Below, one piece after another: positions 8,149-16,624 of a stretch of 64,000 nt of DNA (positions within the stretch are counted from its first letter, which is position 1; each line of letters begins with the position of its first letter). Under the pieces are notes generated by a model. That model did no database searches. It saw nothing but the letters and a program-made list of their open reading frames with translations, and was not told the DNA's origin. Both the position numbers and the translations under genes were made by a program. Source of the DNA: Frankia sp. AgB1.9 (lineage in GTDB: Bacteria; Actinomycetota; Actinomycetes; Frankiales; Frankiaceae); assembly GCF_016786355.1 (NCBI RefSeq), contig NZ_JADWYX010000026.1, positions 30,513 to 94,512 on the forward strand. Reading direction: 5' to 3'.

Positions 8149-8627
8149 GCCCGCCCCCTCGCGAGTCGCCGCGTCGCCGTCGCCGCGATCCACACGGCAC
8201 CGAGCGCGCCGGCCATCGTCGCGGCCAGATAGCCGAGCGCCAGGCCGGGCCGGTCGGTGTCCAGCAGCCGTTGCGTGTCCACCGCGTAGGTGGAGAACGT
8301 CGTGAACCCGCCGAGGACGCCGGTGCCGAGAAAGGGACGGACCAGGGGGTGCGCGGTCCGCACCTCGGCGATCAGGACCATCAGCACGCCGATCGCGGCG
8401 CAGCCGGACACGTTCACGACCCACGTCGTCCACGGGAACGCCCCAGCGGATGTCGGCCACGCCAACGCCGCCCCGTAACGGGCGCAGGACCCCAGCACCC
8501 CGCCAGCGGAGATCGCCAGAAGCAGCGTGACCGGCGCCCGACGCAGCTCACCCCGCTGCACCGGGACATGCAGATCGACATCAGGATCCGATGGCTGGGC
8601 TGCCCGCTCGACCTCGGTCACGGTCAA
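8145..8627 (-). CDS. crcB: CrcB/Fluc fluoride channel subunit, second copy
   Basis: A 160-residue CrcB paralogue and the first gene of the operon. It has a hydrophilic N-terminal extension of about 30 residues before the first membrane helix. The core shows [29 protein letters not shown] and [17 protein letters not shown], the last being the pore motif with FTTFST. Four membrane segments are predictable. Together with the copy at 7430-7804 it should form a heteromeric fluoride exporter. No convincing fluoride riboswitch could be read upstream. A short inverted repeat (GTGAC-TC-GTCAC) lies at 8666-8677. Confidence 0.9.
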   Translation of the reverse strand: MTVTEVERAAQPSDPDVDLHVPVQRGELRRAPVTLLLAISAGGVLGSCARYGAALAWPTSAGAFPWTTWVVNVSGCAAIGVLMVLIAEVRTAHPLVRPFLGTGVLGGFTTFSTYAVDTQRLLDTDRPGLALGYLAATMAGALGAVWIAATATRRLARGRA

Positions 8628-8836
8628 CCTCCTACCTGCGCGGCGCCCAAGGCTCAGCCTCGGGCGTGACTCGTCACAAGTAGGGACCGTTGGCGGCGCG
8701 AACGCCGCGGTTCGGGTACGGCGGGCCCCACCGCCGCGGCGGCCCGCGGGCCGCCTGGCCCCACACTATCGCCCGCAGGCCGCCAGCCGCCCGGCAGCCT
8801 CCGCCTCGCTCGGAAGCCGGCGGGTCTCGCCGCCGA

Positions 8837-9913
8837 TCAGGGCAGTTCGGGCAGACCGATCGGGCCCGGCCCCCAGCCCCAGGGCGGGTCGGGAATCTCC
8901 CGGCGCAGCACGGGCGCGATGTCGGACTGGAAGAGCTCCAGGCTGGCCCGGTGCTGGGCGGCGGTGAGACCGCTGGCCTCGGCGTGCAGGTGCAGGACGC
9001 TGTGCCCGAACTGCTCGTGGTAGCGGTGCACCTTCTCGACGATCTGGGCCGGGCTGCCGATCAGGGCCGAGCTGCGCTCGACGAAGTCCTCCAGGGTCGG
9101 GAAGACCGGCTGCATCCCGAGGCTCTTCTGGAAGGCGAGCTGGCCCTCGAAGACCGGTCGGTAGGCGTTGAGCGCGTCCTGCGAGTTACGGGCGGCGTAG
9201 TAGCCCGCCGTGCCGGCACCCACGGCGATCGCCGCCGGGTCGTGGCCGTAGTGGGCCCAGCGCTCGCGGTAGTAGTGGACGAGCTCGGCGTAGGGCTCGA
9301 TCGGGTTGGTGACGTTGGCCGAGAACAACGGGTCGCCGTACCGGGCGGCGAGGTCCACCGACTCCTTGCTGGTGGCGCTGCCGTGCCAGATCCGGATCGG
9401 TCGCTGCAGCGGGCGGGGCCAGACCTCGGCCTCGTGCAGCGGCGGGCGGAACCGGGTGTCATAGGTGATCTTGTTGTCTCGCCAGAGCCGGCGGAAGACC
9501 TCGTACGACTCGGCGTTGCGGTCCCACTGGTCCTCGGGCGTGACGTGGAACAGGTCGCGCTGGGCCGCGCCGTTGCCCTTGCCGATGATCAGCTCCAGCC
9601 GGCCGCCGGCCAGGTGGTCGAGGGTCGCGTAGTCCTCGAAGGCGCGGACCGGGTCGAGCAGGCTCAGCGTGGTCACGGCGGTGAACAGCCGGATCCGCCG
9701 GGTCAACGCGGCGATGTGGCTCAGCACCACTGTCGGCGACGAGGAGATGAACGGGCGCTCGTGCCGCTCCCCCACCCCGAACCCGTCGAAGCCGAGCTCC
9801 TCCGCCAACAGCGCGCTGTCGAGTACCGCGCGGAACCGGTCCGCTGTGCTCGGCACCTTGCCGGTGATCGGATCCGGCGCATGGACGATCAGCGTGATCG
9901 TGATGAACCTCAT
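8837..9913 (-). CDS. LLM class flavin-dependent oxidoreductase
   Basis: A 358-residue luciferase-like monooxygenase, close to the bacterial luciferase/alkane monooxygenase subgroup. It begins MRFITITLIVHAPDPITGK, then ELGFDGFGVGERHERPFISSSPTVVLSHIAALTRRIRLFTAVTTLSLLDPVRAFEDYATLDHLAGGRLELIIGKGNG, the complete family signature. Its start overlaps the stop of the SnoaL-like gene at 9910 by four bases. This gene is the last of a three-gene minus-strand operon with two SnoaL-like proteins. The substrate is not known; the association with two NTF2-fold proteins resembles the 657-2094 pair. Confidence 0.85.
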   Translation of the reverse strand: MRFITITLIVHAPDPITGKVPSTADRFRAVLDSALLAEELGFDGFGVGERHERPFISSSPTVVLSHIAALTRRIRLFTAVTTLSLLDPVRAFEDYATLDHLAGGRLELIIGKGNGAAQRDLFHVTPEDQWDRNAESYEVFRRLWRDNKITYDTRFRPPLHEAEVWPRPLQRPIRIWHGSATSKESVDLAARYGDPLFSANVTNPIEPYAELVHYYRERWAHYGHDPAAIAVGAGTAGYYAARNSQDALNAYRPVFEGQLAFQKSLGMQPVFPTLEDFVERSSALIGSPAQIVEKVHRYHEQFGHSVLHLHAEASGLTAAQHRASLELFQSDIAPVLRREIPDPPWGWGPGPIGLPELP

Positions 9914-10386
9914 GACGCCGCCCGGACCGGCGCCGCCTCGCCCGCCGGCAGCGGCGCCAGCCAGGTGGCCGTGGACAGGCTCCGCGTCGAGGGGCCGTCG
10001 GGGTCGTCGTCCGGGCGGTTGCCGCGCGTGACCTGCCGCTCGGCGATCCGCCAGCCCAGCGGGGTGCGCACCACGGTGTCCTGGTAGTCGCCGGACCCAG
10101 CCGTGCCGTCGCCGCGGATCACGAAGTACTTCGCCCAGACCCGCAGCGTGTCGTCGTCGACCCGGTGGACGGCCACGTCCGTGGTGTGGTGCGGAAACAT
10201 CACCCGCCCGAACGGGAGCCCACCGACGACCTGCGCCAGCGGCGCCTCACCCATCACCGCGTCGGCGGTGTACGCCCCGGGCACGGCGGCCAGGGCGAGG
10301 TTGTCGAACAGGTGCGGATGCCGGGCGAGCAGGTCGCAGACCTCGGCGTAGGTGGCCGCGTCGACCGGCACCACCGTCACGCCCAC
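9910..10386 (-). CDS. SnoaL/NTF2-like protein
   Basis: About 156-158 residues. Two GTG codons compete as start: 10386, or 10380, which gives a GTGA four-base overlap with the upstream gene and is the better translational-coupling candidate. The NTF2 fold is suggested by the N-terminal helix AATYAEVCDLLARHPHLFDNLAL and the strands FPHHTTDVAVHRVDDDTLRVWAKYFVI and GDYQDTVVRTPLGWRIAERQVTRG, ending with the WRIAERxVxxR pattern typical of the family. The enzyme activity is undefined. It is in one operon with the LLM enzyme and another SnoaL-like gene. Confidence 0.7.
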   Translation of the reverse strand: MGVTVVPVDAATYAEVCDLLARHPHLFDNLALAAVPGAYTADAVMGEAPLAQVVGGLPFGRVMFPHHTTDVAVHRVDDDTLRVWAKYFVIRGDGTAGSGDYQDTVVRTPLGWRIAERQVTRGNRPDDDPDGPSTRSLSTATWLAPLPAGEAAPVRAAS

Positions 10387-10877
10387 GGCGCCTCCCCGTC
10401 GCCGTCTCCGATGACGGCCGGGCCGCCGTGGCGTGGGTGGACGGTGCGCCGGGCCACCCGCCAGCCGGCTGGCGTCTCGGCCAGGACGTCGAGGACGTCG
10501 GCGCTCGCCACGCTCCCGTCGCCCGCGATCGTCACCAGCCGGCTCCAGGCGGCCAGGCCGGCGGGGACGTGCTTGACCTCGGTGTTGACGACGTGGTGGG
10601 AGGGCGACGTCGCCGGTTCCAGGGTTGGCGGGTCGACGAAGACCTGGGCGAGCAGCTCCTGGTCGGCGTTGTCGATCGCATGACCGAAACGCGCGAGGAC
10701 CTGCGCCACCGCCGCCGTCTCTTCGGCGGTCGCCGCGGGCAGCGCGGCGAACGCGGCGTAGGTCGTCGGCAGGCGGTGCTGCTCCACCTTCACCCCGGCG
10801 CTGTCGCGCACACCACCGGGTGGGGAACCGCCGGGTCGCAGGTGCCCCGCGATGTGGTCTGTCGTCACGGTCGGCAC
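10377..10877 (-). CDS. SnoaL/NTF2-like protein
   Basis: About 166 residues from the GTG at 10877; an alternative GTG lies at 10868. A longer reading to 10994 would consume the whole divergent promoter and has low-complexity N-terminal residues, so it is rejected. The fold pattern is AEETAAVAQVLARFGHAIDNADQELLAQVFVDP, TSPSHHVVNTEVKHVPAGLAAWSRLVTIAGDGS and TPAGWRVARRTVHPR. It is the first gene of the minus-strand operon that ends with the LLM oxidoreductase, and is divergent from the PLP decarboxylase at 11052. Confidence 0.7.
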   Translation of the reverse strand: MPTVTTDHIAGHLRPGGSPPGGVRDSAGVKVEQHRLPTTYAAFAALPAATAEETAAVAQVLARFGHAIDNADQELLAQVFVDPPTLEPATSPSHHVVNTEVKHVPAGLAAWSRLVTIAGDGSVASADVLDVLAETPAGWRVARRTVHPRHGGPAVIGDGDGEAPWA

Positions 10878-11051
10878 GCTAACTCCAATCCGCGCCACCT
10901 CGGCCGTTTTGTAACGCGACTGAAGCGTCCGGCGGTTCTGCCCGCGCCCACCCGTTCCCGCGCTGGCCGGCGGCCCGCGGCACGACTCGCGCATCGGTAG
11001 CCTCGGTCGAGGTCGGAGGGGTGGCGGCCGCTGAGAACGGGAGGCTGACCG

Positions 11052-12314
11052 ATGACGTCCAGCGAGTCACTGCCCACGCAGGGCACGCCGGCGGCCGACG
11101 TTCTGGCGAGCGTCCGGGCGAACCGACACGATGACGCTCCGTGGCGGGAGGGGCGGATCTTCAGCCTGATCTACCACCCGGACGACCCCGAGCTGGAGGA
11201 GCTCCTCGCCGCCGTCAGCCGCGAGTACCTGGCCGAGAACGCGCTCAACCCGTTCCGTTTCCCGAGTCTCGCGCGCCTTGAGCAGGAGGCCGCCGACATG
11301 GTGTCCGGCCTGCTGCACGGACCGCCCGGGGCCGGCGGGCTGACGTCGGGCGGCACAGAGTCGATCTTCGTCGCGGTGTCCGTGGCACGGGCCGTGGCCC
11401 AGGAGCGCGGCGTCGAGACGCCCGAGATCATCACGGCCCGCACCGCGCATCCCGCGTTCGCCAAGGCCTGCCACCTGCTCGGCGTCCGCCAGACGCGGGT
11501 CGACGTCGGTCCGGATTTCCGGGCGGACGCGGCGGCGATCCGGGCCGCGATCGGTCCGGACACGGCGATGGTCGTCGCCAGCGCCCCCTGCTACCCCTAC
11601 GGCGTGATCGACCCGGTGCCGGAGATCGCCGCCGCGGCGGCAGCGGCGGGCGTGCTCTGCCATGTGGACGCCTGCCTCGGCGGCCTGCTGCTGCCGTTCT
11701 GGGAGCGCCTCGGTGAACCGGTGCCGCCGTGGGACTTCCGCGTCCCGGGAGTGACGAGCATCAGCGCCGACATCCACAAGTACGGGTACAGCTTCAAGGG
11801 CGCGTCCACCATCCTGTGGCGCGATCCCGACCTGGCGTTCAAGCGGGTGTGGTTCGACGACGGGGTCTGGGGCGGCGGCCTGTACGCCACGGCGACACCG
11901 GCCGGCACCCGCCCGGCGCCCCCCATCGCCGGCGCGTGGGCCGCGCTGAAGTACCACGGCGTCGAGGGCTATCTGGCCAAGGCGCGGGCGGTCCGCGACG
12001 CGACGCGGCGGCTCGTCGCCGGTATCGAGAGCATCGACGGGCTGCGCCTGACGATCCGGCCCGACGCGGCGGTGTTCCAGTTCGCCAGCGAAGACGTCGA
12101 TCTCGCCGCCGTCGCCGACGTCCTGGAGGAACGGCGGTGGTGGCTCAACCGGCAGCCCGGCGGCCTGCACCTGATGGTCTCCCCGTACCACGTGCACATC
12201 GTCGACGAGCTGCTCGCGGAACTGCGCGCGGCCGTCGACCAGGTCCGCGCCGGCCGCCGCAGCCAGGGAGCCGCCGCCAGCTACACCGGCCTTCGGACCC
12301 CGCCCACCGGCTAG
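11052..12314 (+). CDS. PLP-dependent group II decarboxylase / sphingosine-phosphate-lyase-like
   Basis: A 420-residue fold-type I PLP enzyme. LTSGGTESIFVAVSVARA (about 98-115) binds the PLP phosphate, HVDACLGG contains the Asp (206) that contacts the pyridine nitrogen, and SADIHKYGYSFKG contains the Schiff-base Lys243. The GGTESI and HK(Y/F)G motifs match glutamate/tyrosine decarboxylases of the MfnA type and sphingosine-1-phosphate lyases. It would decarboxylate an amino acid or cleave a phosphorylated amino alcohol; sequence alone does not decide. It starts at ATG 11052 after GGGAGG and is divergent from the SnoaL-LLM operon. Confidence 0.83.
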   Translation: MTSSESLPTQGTPAADVLASVRANRHDDAPWREGRIFSLIYHPDDPELEELLAAVSREYLAENALNPFRFPSLARLEQEAADMVSGLLHGPPGAGGLTSGGTESIFVAVSVARAVAQERGVETPEIITARTAHPAFAKACHLLGVRQTRVDVGPDFRADAAAIRAAIGPDTAMVVASAPCYPYGVIDPVPEIAAAAAAAGVLCHVDACLGGLLLPFWERLGEPVPPWDFRVPGVTSISADIHKYGYSFKGASTILWRDPDLAFKRVWFDDGVWGGGLYATATPAGTRPAPPIAGAWAALKYHGVEGYLAKARAVRDATRRLVAGIESIDGLRLTIRPDAAVFQFASEDVDLAAVADVLEERRWWLNRQPGGLHLMVSPYHVHIVDELLAELRAAVDQVRAGRRSQGAAASYTGLRTPPTG

Positions 12315-12324
12315 GAGCCGCGGT

Positions 12325-13461
12325 TCAGGTCGTCGGGACCGGGACGGGCGGCTGGACTTCCGTTACGACGCCGCGGCGGCGTAGCAGGCGGCCGGCGCCC
12401 TCGCCGAACCAGTAGGCCTCCTCCAGGTGTGGCTGGCCGGAGAGGATCGCGTGGTCGATGCCCAGCGCGTGGTACTCCTCGAGGCGCTCGGCGACCTGTT
12501 CGTGGCTGCCGACCAGCGCGGTCCCGGCGCCGCCGCGGACCAGGCCGTAGCCAGCCCACAGGTTCGGGTAGATCTCCAGGTCCTCGCGGCGGCCCCCGTG
12601 CAGGTCCTGCATGCGCCGCTGCCCGACCGAGTCCATCTTCGCGAGATCGGCCTGCGCCGACGCGATCCGCTCCGGGCTGAGGTTCTCGATCATCCGGTTG
12701 GCCTCGTCCCAGGCCTGGCCCGCGGTGTCGCGGCCGAGGACGTGCAGCCGGATGCCGAACCGCAGGTCGTCGTTCCCGGCGGCTGCCGCCTTCTCGCGCA
12801 TCCGGTCGAGCCGCTCCTTCAGCTGCGGCGGCGTCTCGCCCCAGGCGAGGTACACGTCGGCGTGCGCGGCCGCGACGTCCTCGGCGGCCGGGCTCGCGCC
12901 GCCGAAGAACACCGGCGGTGTCCCCCACCGGCTCGGTCGGGACGTCGCCCCCTCGACCTGGAAGTACTTGCCGTCGAAGTCGAACGGCGTCCCGCCGGAC
13001 GCGCCGCGCAGCACCTGGAGGAACTCGGCCGTGCGGGCGTAACGCTCGTCGTGGGAGAGGAAGTCACCGAACCGGCGCTGCTCGACCGGGTCGCCGCCCG
13101 TCACCACGTTCAGGTACAGCCGTCCCGCCGAGATGCGCTGGAACGTCTGGGCCTGCTGGGCGGCCAGCGTCGGGCTGAGGAACCCCGGGCGGAACGCGAC
13201 CAGGAACCTCAGCCGCGAGGTGACCTGCGACAACGCGGCGGTGGTGAGCCAGGCGTCCTCACACCAGCTGCCGGTCGGGGTCAGCATCGCCTCGAAGCCA
13301 AGCTGTTCGGCCGAGCGGGCGATCTGGGCGAGGTAGTCGATGTCGGGGAGACGCTCGACGGCCTCCGAGTCGCCGACGCCGCTCGAACCCGCGCGGCCGG
13401 AGCCGACGATCCCCCGGCCGTCGCCGTTCGTGGGCAGATACCAGTGCAGGTGCAGGGACAT
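12325..13461 (-). CDS. ssuD: FMNH2-dependent alkanesulfonate monooxygenase (SsuD-like)
   Basis: A 378-residue LLM enzyme. The start MSLHLHWYLPTNGDGRGI resembles SsuD, and the SsuD-like FEAMLTPTGSWCEDAWLTTAAL segment follows around residue 60, then RFLVAFRPGFLSPTLAAQQAQTFQRISAGRLYLNVVTGG. SsuD releases sulfite from C2-C10 alkanesulfonates with reduced FMN and oxygen during sulfur starvation. It is the distal gene of the ssuA-B-C-D group on the minus strand, which strongly supports the call. No separate NADPH-FMN reductase (SsuE) is visible in the window, so flavin must come from elsewhere. Confidence 0.85.
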   Translation of the reverse strand: MSLHLHWYLPTNGDGRGIVGSGRAGSSGVGDSEAVERLPDIDYLAQIARSAEQLGFEAMLTPTGSWCEDAWLTTAALSQVTSRLRFLVAFRPGFLSPTLAAQQAQTFQRISAGRLYLNVVTGGDPVEQRRFGDFLSHDERYARTAEFLQVLRGASGGTPFDFDGKYFQVEGATSRPSRWGTPPVFFGGASPAAEDVAAAHADVYLAWGETPPQLKERLDRMREKAAAAGNDDLRFGIRLHVLGRDTAGQAWDEANRMIENLSPERIASAQADLAKMDSVGQRRMQDLHGGRREDLEIYPNLWAGYGLVRGGAGTALVGSHEQVAERLEEYHALGIDHAILSGQPHLEEAYWFGEGAGRLLRRRGVVTEVQPPVPVPTT

Positions 13462-13506
13462 CAGCGGCCCTTTCCGTCAGCGGTCGTGTGCTCAGCGGCC
13501 CGTCGG

Positions 13507-14412
13507 TCAGCGGGTCGTGGGGTCGGCGAAGCGGTGCAGCAGGCGCAGCAGGCCGTCGAAGGCGATGCCGAGCACCGAGATGGCGAGGATGCCGGAAAGG
13601 ACGAGCGGTGTCTGCAGGTTCACGCCGGCATTGTTGATCAGGTAGCCGAGGCCGCTCGTCGCGGCGATCAGTTCCACCGCCACGATGCTCGTCCACGCGC
13701 CCCCCATCGCCAACCGCATGCCGGTGATGATGGACGGCAGCGCGCTGCGCAGCCGGACGGTCAGCAGCGACCACAGCGGCGAGGCGCCGAGGCTGCGGCT
13801 CGCCTGCACCAGCTCCTTGGGGACCGCGTCGAGCGCCGACACCGTCGCGATGATCATCACGGGCACCACCCCGATGAGGATCAGGATGAACTTCGGCGTC
13901 TCACCGATGCCGAACCACACGATGAACAGCGGGATGAAGGCCAGCGGCGGCAACGGCCGGGTGATCTCGATGATCGGGTCGAGCAGGTGCCGGATGACCC
14001 GTACCGAGGCCATGATCCCGCCGATGGCGACGCCCAGGACGACGCCGGCGGCCCAGCCGGCGAGGATGCGCGCCGCGCTGACGAGCGCGTGCTGCCAGAG
14101 CGTCTTGCCCTGCACCGCCGGGTACTTCTGGAAGAGGTAGTGCCAGAAGGTACTCACCGTCTTCTGCACCGTCGGCAGGATCACCGGGTCGTCCTTGAGG
14201 TAGGACCCGACCTCCCAGACCGCCGCGGCCAGAACCAGGCCGAGCACCCCGTACGCGACCCGGGACCAGGAGAACGTTCGGGCCGGGGCGCGGTCCCCGG
14301 CCAGGGTGATCGTTGCCTCCGTCATCGTCCGCGCCGCGAGCTGTGCATCGCCTCCCGGCAGGCCGTGCATCGCCCCGGCGGCCTGGGAACTGGGTGACAC
14401 CTCAGTGCTCAC
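13507..14412 (-). CDS. ssuC: Sulfonate ABC transporter permease
   Basis: A 301-residue inner-membrane permease of the SsuC/TauC/NrtB type with about six hydrophobic segments, for example VAYGVLGLVLAAAVWEVGSYL, ILAGWAAGVVLGVAIGGIMA and FILILIGVVPVMIIATVSAL. The cytoplasmic EAA-type loop is LVQASRSLGASPLWSLLTVRLRSALPSIITGMRLAMGGAW. Its first codons overlap the end of the ATPase gene by eleven bases. It should import sulfonates or a similar small anion with the ATPase and lipoprotein encoded just upstream. The N-terminal 45 residues before the first helix are longer than usual, so an internal start is possible. Confidence 0.87.
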   Translation of the reverse strand: MSTEVSPSSQAAGAMHGLPGGDAQLAARTMTEATITLAGDRAPARTFSWSRVAYGVLGLVLAAAVWEVGSYLKDDPVILPTVQKTVSTFWHYLFQKYPAVQGKTLWQHALVSAARILAGWAAGVVLGVAIGGIMASVRVIRHLLDPIIEITRPLPPLAFIPLFIVWFGIGETPKFILILIGVVPVMIIATVSALDAVPKELVQASRSLGASPLWSLLTVRLRSALPSIITGMRLAMGGAWTSIVAVELIAATSGLGYLINNAGVNLQTPLVLSGILAISVLGIAFDGLLRLLHRFADPTTR

Positions 14413-15208
14413 TTTCGAGCGCCTCCCTTATCTGGCGCTTGAGCCGCACGAACTCCAGGGTCTCCGTGTCGGCGATGCTGCGGGGCCGGGGCAGGTCGAT
14501 GTCGATGACCGCCCGGGTCCGGCCGGGACTTCCCGACATGACGCAGACCCGGTCGCCGAGCAGAGCCGCCTCCTCGACGTCGTGGGTGACGAACACGATC
14601 GTGATCCGGTCCCGTTGCCACAGGTCGAGCAGGAACCGCTGCATCGCGACCCGAGTGATCGCGTCGAGCGCGCCGAACGGCTCGTCCATCAGCAGCAGCC
14701 GCGGGCGGTTCACCAGGACCCTGGCGAAGGCCGCCCGGTGCCGCATGCCACCGGAGAGCTCGTGTGGGTAGGCGTCCCGGGCATCGCCGAGGCCCACCGT
14801 CTCGAGCAGTTCGACGGCCCGGCCGCGCGTCTCGGCGTCGAGCTCGTGACGGGCTCGCGGCCCGTAGAGCACATTGTCGAGCACGCTGAGCCAGGGGAAA
14901 AGCATCGGCGTCTGGAAAAGCACGCCACGGTCGGGACCGGGACCGGTGACCGGCCGCTCGTCGACGAGCACCTCACCGCCGTCCGGGTGGGAGAAGCCGG
15001 CGAGCATGTTCAGCAACGTCGACTTGCCACAGCCGGACGGTCCCAGCAGGCACAGGAACTCGCCGGGCGCGACCGCCAGGTCGAACCCGTCGAGCGCGAG
15101 GCGCGCGGGCGCCCGGCGCGAGCGTCCGGCGAATTGCTTGCGCACACCGATGATCTCGACGGCGGGTCTGGTGCCGGCGCCCGCCCGCGCCTGCTGGGTG
15201 GTGGTCAC
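14402..15208 (-). CDS. ssuB: Sulfonate ABC transporter ATPase
   Basis: A 268-residue ABC ATPase of the nitrate/sulfonate/taurine class. Walker A is GPSGCGKST, the Q-loop region reads GVLFQTPMLFPWLSVLDNV, the signature is LSGGMRHRAAFARVLVNRP, Walker B is LLLMDEP and the switch His is in IVFVTHDVEEAALLGDRV. GMRHR in place of the more common GMRQR is a typical variation. The GTG start overlaps the SsuA stop by four bases (GTGA). Confidence 0.9.
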   Translation of the reverse strand: MTTTQQARAGAGTRPAVEIIGVRKQFAGRSRRAPARLALDGFDLAVAPGEFLCLLGPSGCGKSTLLNMLAGFSHPDGGEVLVDERPVTGPGPDRGVLFQTPMLFPWLSVLDNVLYGPRARHELDAETRGRAVELLETVGLGDARDAYPHELSGGMRHRAAFARVLVNRPRLLLMDEPFGALDAITRVAMQRFLLDLWQRDRITIVFVTHDVEEAALLGDRVCVMSGSPGRTRAVIDIDLPRPRSIADTETLEFVRLKRQIREALESEH

Positions 15209-16278
15209 GACGCGCAGTTGTCCTTCAGGGCCTGCTCGACGTAGCTGGAGTCGAGGTGGGCGGTGATCTGCGCGGCCGTCGGGACGGTCGTCACGCGGCC
15301 CTGGTCCTTGAGGAACTGCCCGGTCAGCGCGTAGGCCTTGGCGATCTCACCGTCGGCCAGCGTGCCGCCCGGCTTCTTGAACCAGGACAACTCCTCGCTG
15401 GCCGGCACGAAGGGGATGATCTTCGTGGCGGGAATGGCCTGCGAGGCGGGCGAGCCGGTCAGCCCGGAAGCCTTGGTGATGTACGCGTCCGCCTGCGGGC
15501 CGGTGCTGATCGCCTGGGCGTGCATGATCTGGCAGACGAACTGCTGCACGACCGGGCGGTTCTTGGCCGCGAAGTCGTCGGTCACGCCCAGCACGTTGAG
15601 CGACGGGAAGCCGAGCTTCGCGATCTCCTCGGCCGTCACGACCTGCCGACCCGAGTTGTTGGCCTTCAGGTCGAGAGCCTGGGCGATCTCGACGTAGGCA
15701 CCGTCGATCCGGCCGGCCTTGAACGCCGCCGCGACCGCCGCCTCGCTCGGGAAGCCGACGACCTTGGTCTTGTCGGTGAGCCCCTGCTTGGACAGCCAGC
15801 CGCGGATCTCGAAGTCCTCCGAGGAGCCCTGGAGGTCACCGACGGTCTTGCCGGCGAGGTCGCCGTTGGCCTTGATGTCGGGGCCGACGATCAGCTGCGC
15901 GGCGTCGAAGTACTCCGCGTAGATGACCTTGAACTTGGTGTCGTTGGCGATCGCTCCCACCACCGGCGGGTTGCCGACGCCCGAGACGAACGGGAACGCG
16001 CCACCGCGCAGCTCGGCGAGGCCCGCGACGCCGGAGTCGATGGGGGTGAGCTTGATCTTCCCGTCGATCTTGCCGGCCAGGTCGGAGTTCCCCGCGACCA
16101 GCACCTCCGGACCGACCGTGGCGCTCTGGAAGTACCCGACGCCGAGGGTCGGGTTCGTGCCGGACGAACCCGCGGAGGCCGACGAACCAGCCGAGCCGGA
16201 CGAGCCAGAGGAGCCGCAGGCGGCGAGGGCCAGCGCTCCGGCGGTGAGCAGGGAGATGCCAAGAAGGGTCTTGCGCAT
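15205..16278 (-). CDS. ssuA: Sulfonate ABC transporter substrate-binding lipoprotein
   Basis: About 357 residues from ATG 16278, preceded by CTGGAG. The signal sequence MRKTLLGISLLTAGALALAAC ends in a lipobox with the acylated Cys, followed by a Ser/Gly linker (SSGSSGSAGSSASAGSSG). The mature part has the NMT1/SsuA fold, with PTLGVGYFQSATVGPEVLVAG, GVAGLAELRGGAFPFV and LAGKTVGDLQGSSEDFEIRGWLSKQGL. First gene of the ssuABCD operon. Frames extending to 16533 have no signal sequence at their start and would cross the promoter. Ligand is inferred from neighbours (SsuD, TauD). Confidence 0.87.
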   Translation of the reverse strand: MRKTLLGISLLTAGALALAACGSSGSSGSAGSSASAGSSGTNPTLGVGYFQSATVGPEVLVAGNSDLAGKIDGKIKLTPIDSGVAGLAELRGGAFPFVSGVGNPPVVGAIANDTKFKVIYAEYFDAAQLIVGPDIKANGDLAGKTVGDLQGSSEDFEIRGWLSKQGLTDKTKVVGFPSEAAVAAAFKAGRIDGAYVEIAQALDLKANNSGRQVVTAEEIAKLGFPSLNVLGVTDDFAAKNRPVVQQFVCQIMHAQAISTGPQADAYITKASGLTGSPASQAIPATKIIPFVPASEELSWFKKPGGTLADGEIAKAYALTGQFLKDQGRVTTVPTAAQITAHLDSSYVEQALKDNCAS

Positions 16279-16624
16279 GAAGGGGTATCTCCAGGTTGAG
16301 GGAAGCTGAGGCCGCGCACGCGGGCCGGCACGCACCGTCAGGGGCGGCGCGCGCCTGCGGCGAACGATGATCATGCGGCGGACGATGTGGGGGCGATCGG
16401 CACTCGATCTGCCGGATCGGGAGCATCTCGGCCGGCGGCTGAGCCGCCGGCCATCAACACATCGTGACGGGACAGCTGGCGCTCGTGACGTGACCGAGAT
16501 CGACGTGACGCCGACGCGTCCCCCTGAACTCAATCATCACCTTGCACACAATCCAGATCGGAATAGTGGCTGTCAACTGCGCTGTTGGGGAGGAACCGAC
16601 ACCGCGCCGACCGAGGAGAGCGAC
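16279..16624. promoter_or_regulatory. Divergent ssuA/tauD promoter region with phased CGTGACG repeats and a hairpin
   Basis: This 346-base gap holds three exact CGTGACG heptamers at 16463-16469, 16484-16490 and 16504-16510, spaced 21 and 20 bases (about two helical turns each), so all face the same side of DNA. A perfect 10-bp stem, GGCCGGCGGC-TGA-GCCGCCGGCC, lies at 16430-16452. A purine-rich GAGGAGAG just before 16621 is the ribosome site of tauD. The heptamers are good candidates for a sulfur-starvation regulator. Confidence 0.55.

Noticed and set aside
8628..8760. Fluoride riboswitch upstream of crcB
   Set aside because: No convincing conserved core or pseudoknot is visible in the reverse-complement leader. 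Structured search would decide.
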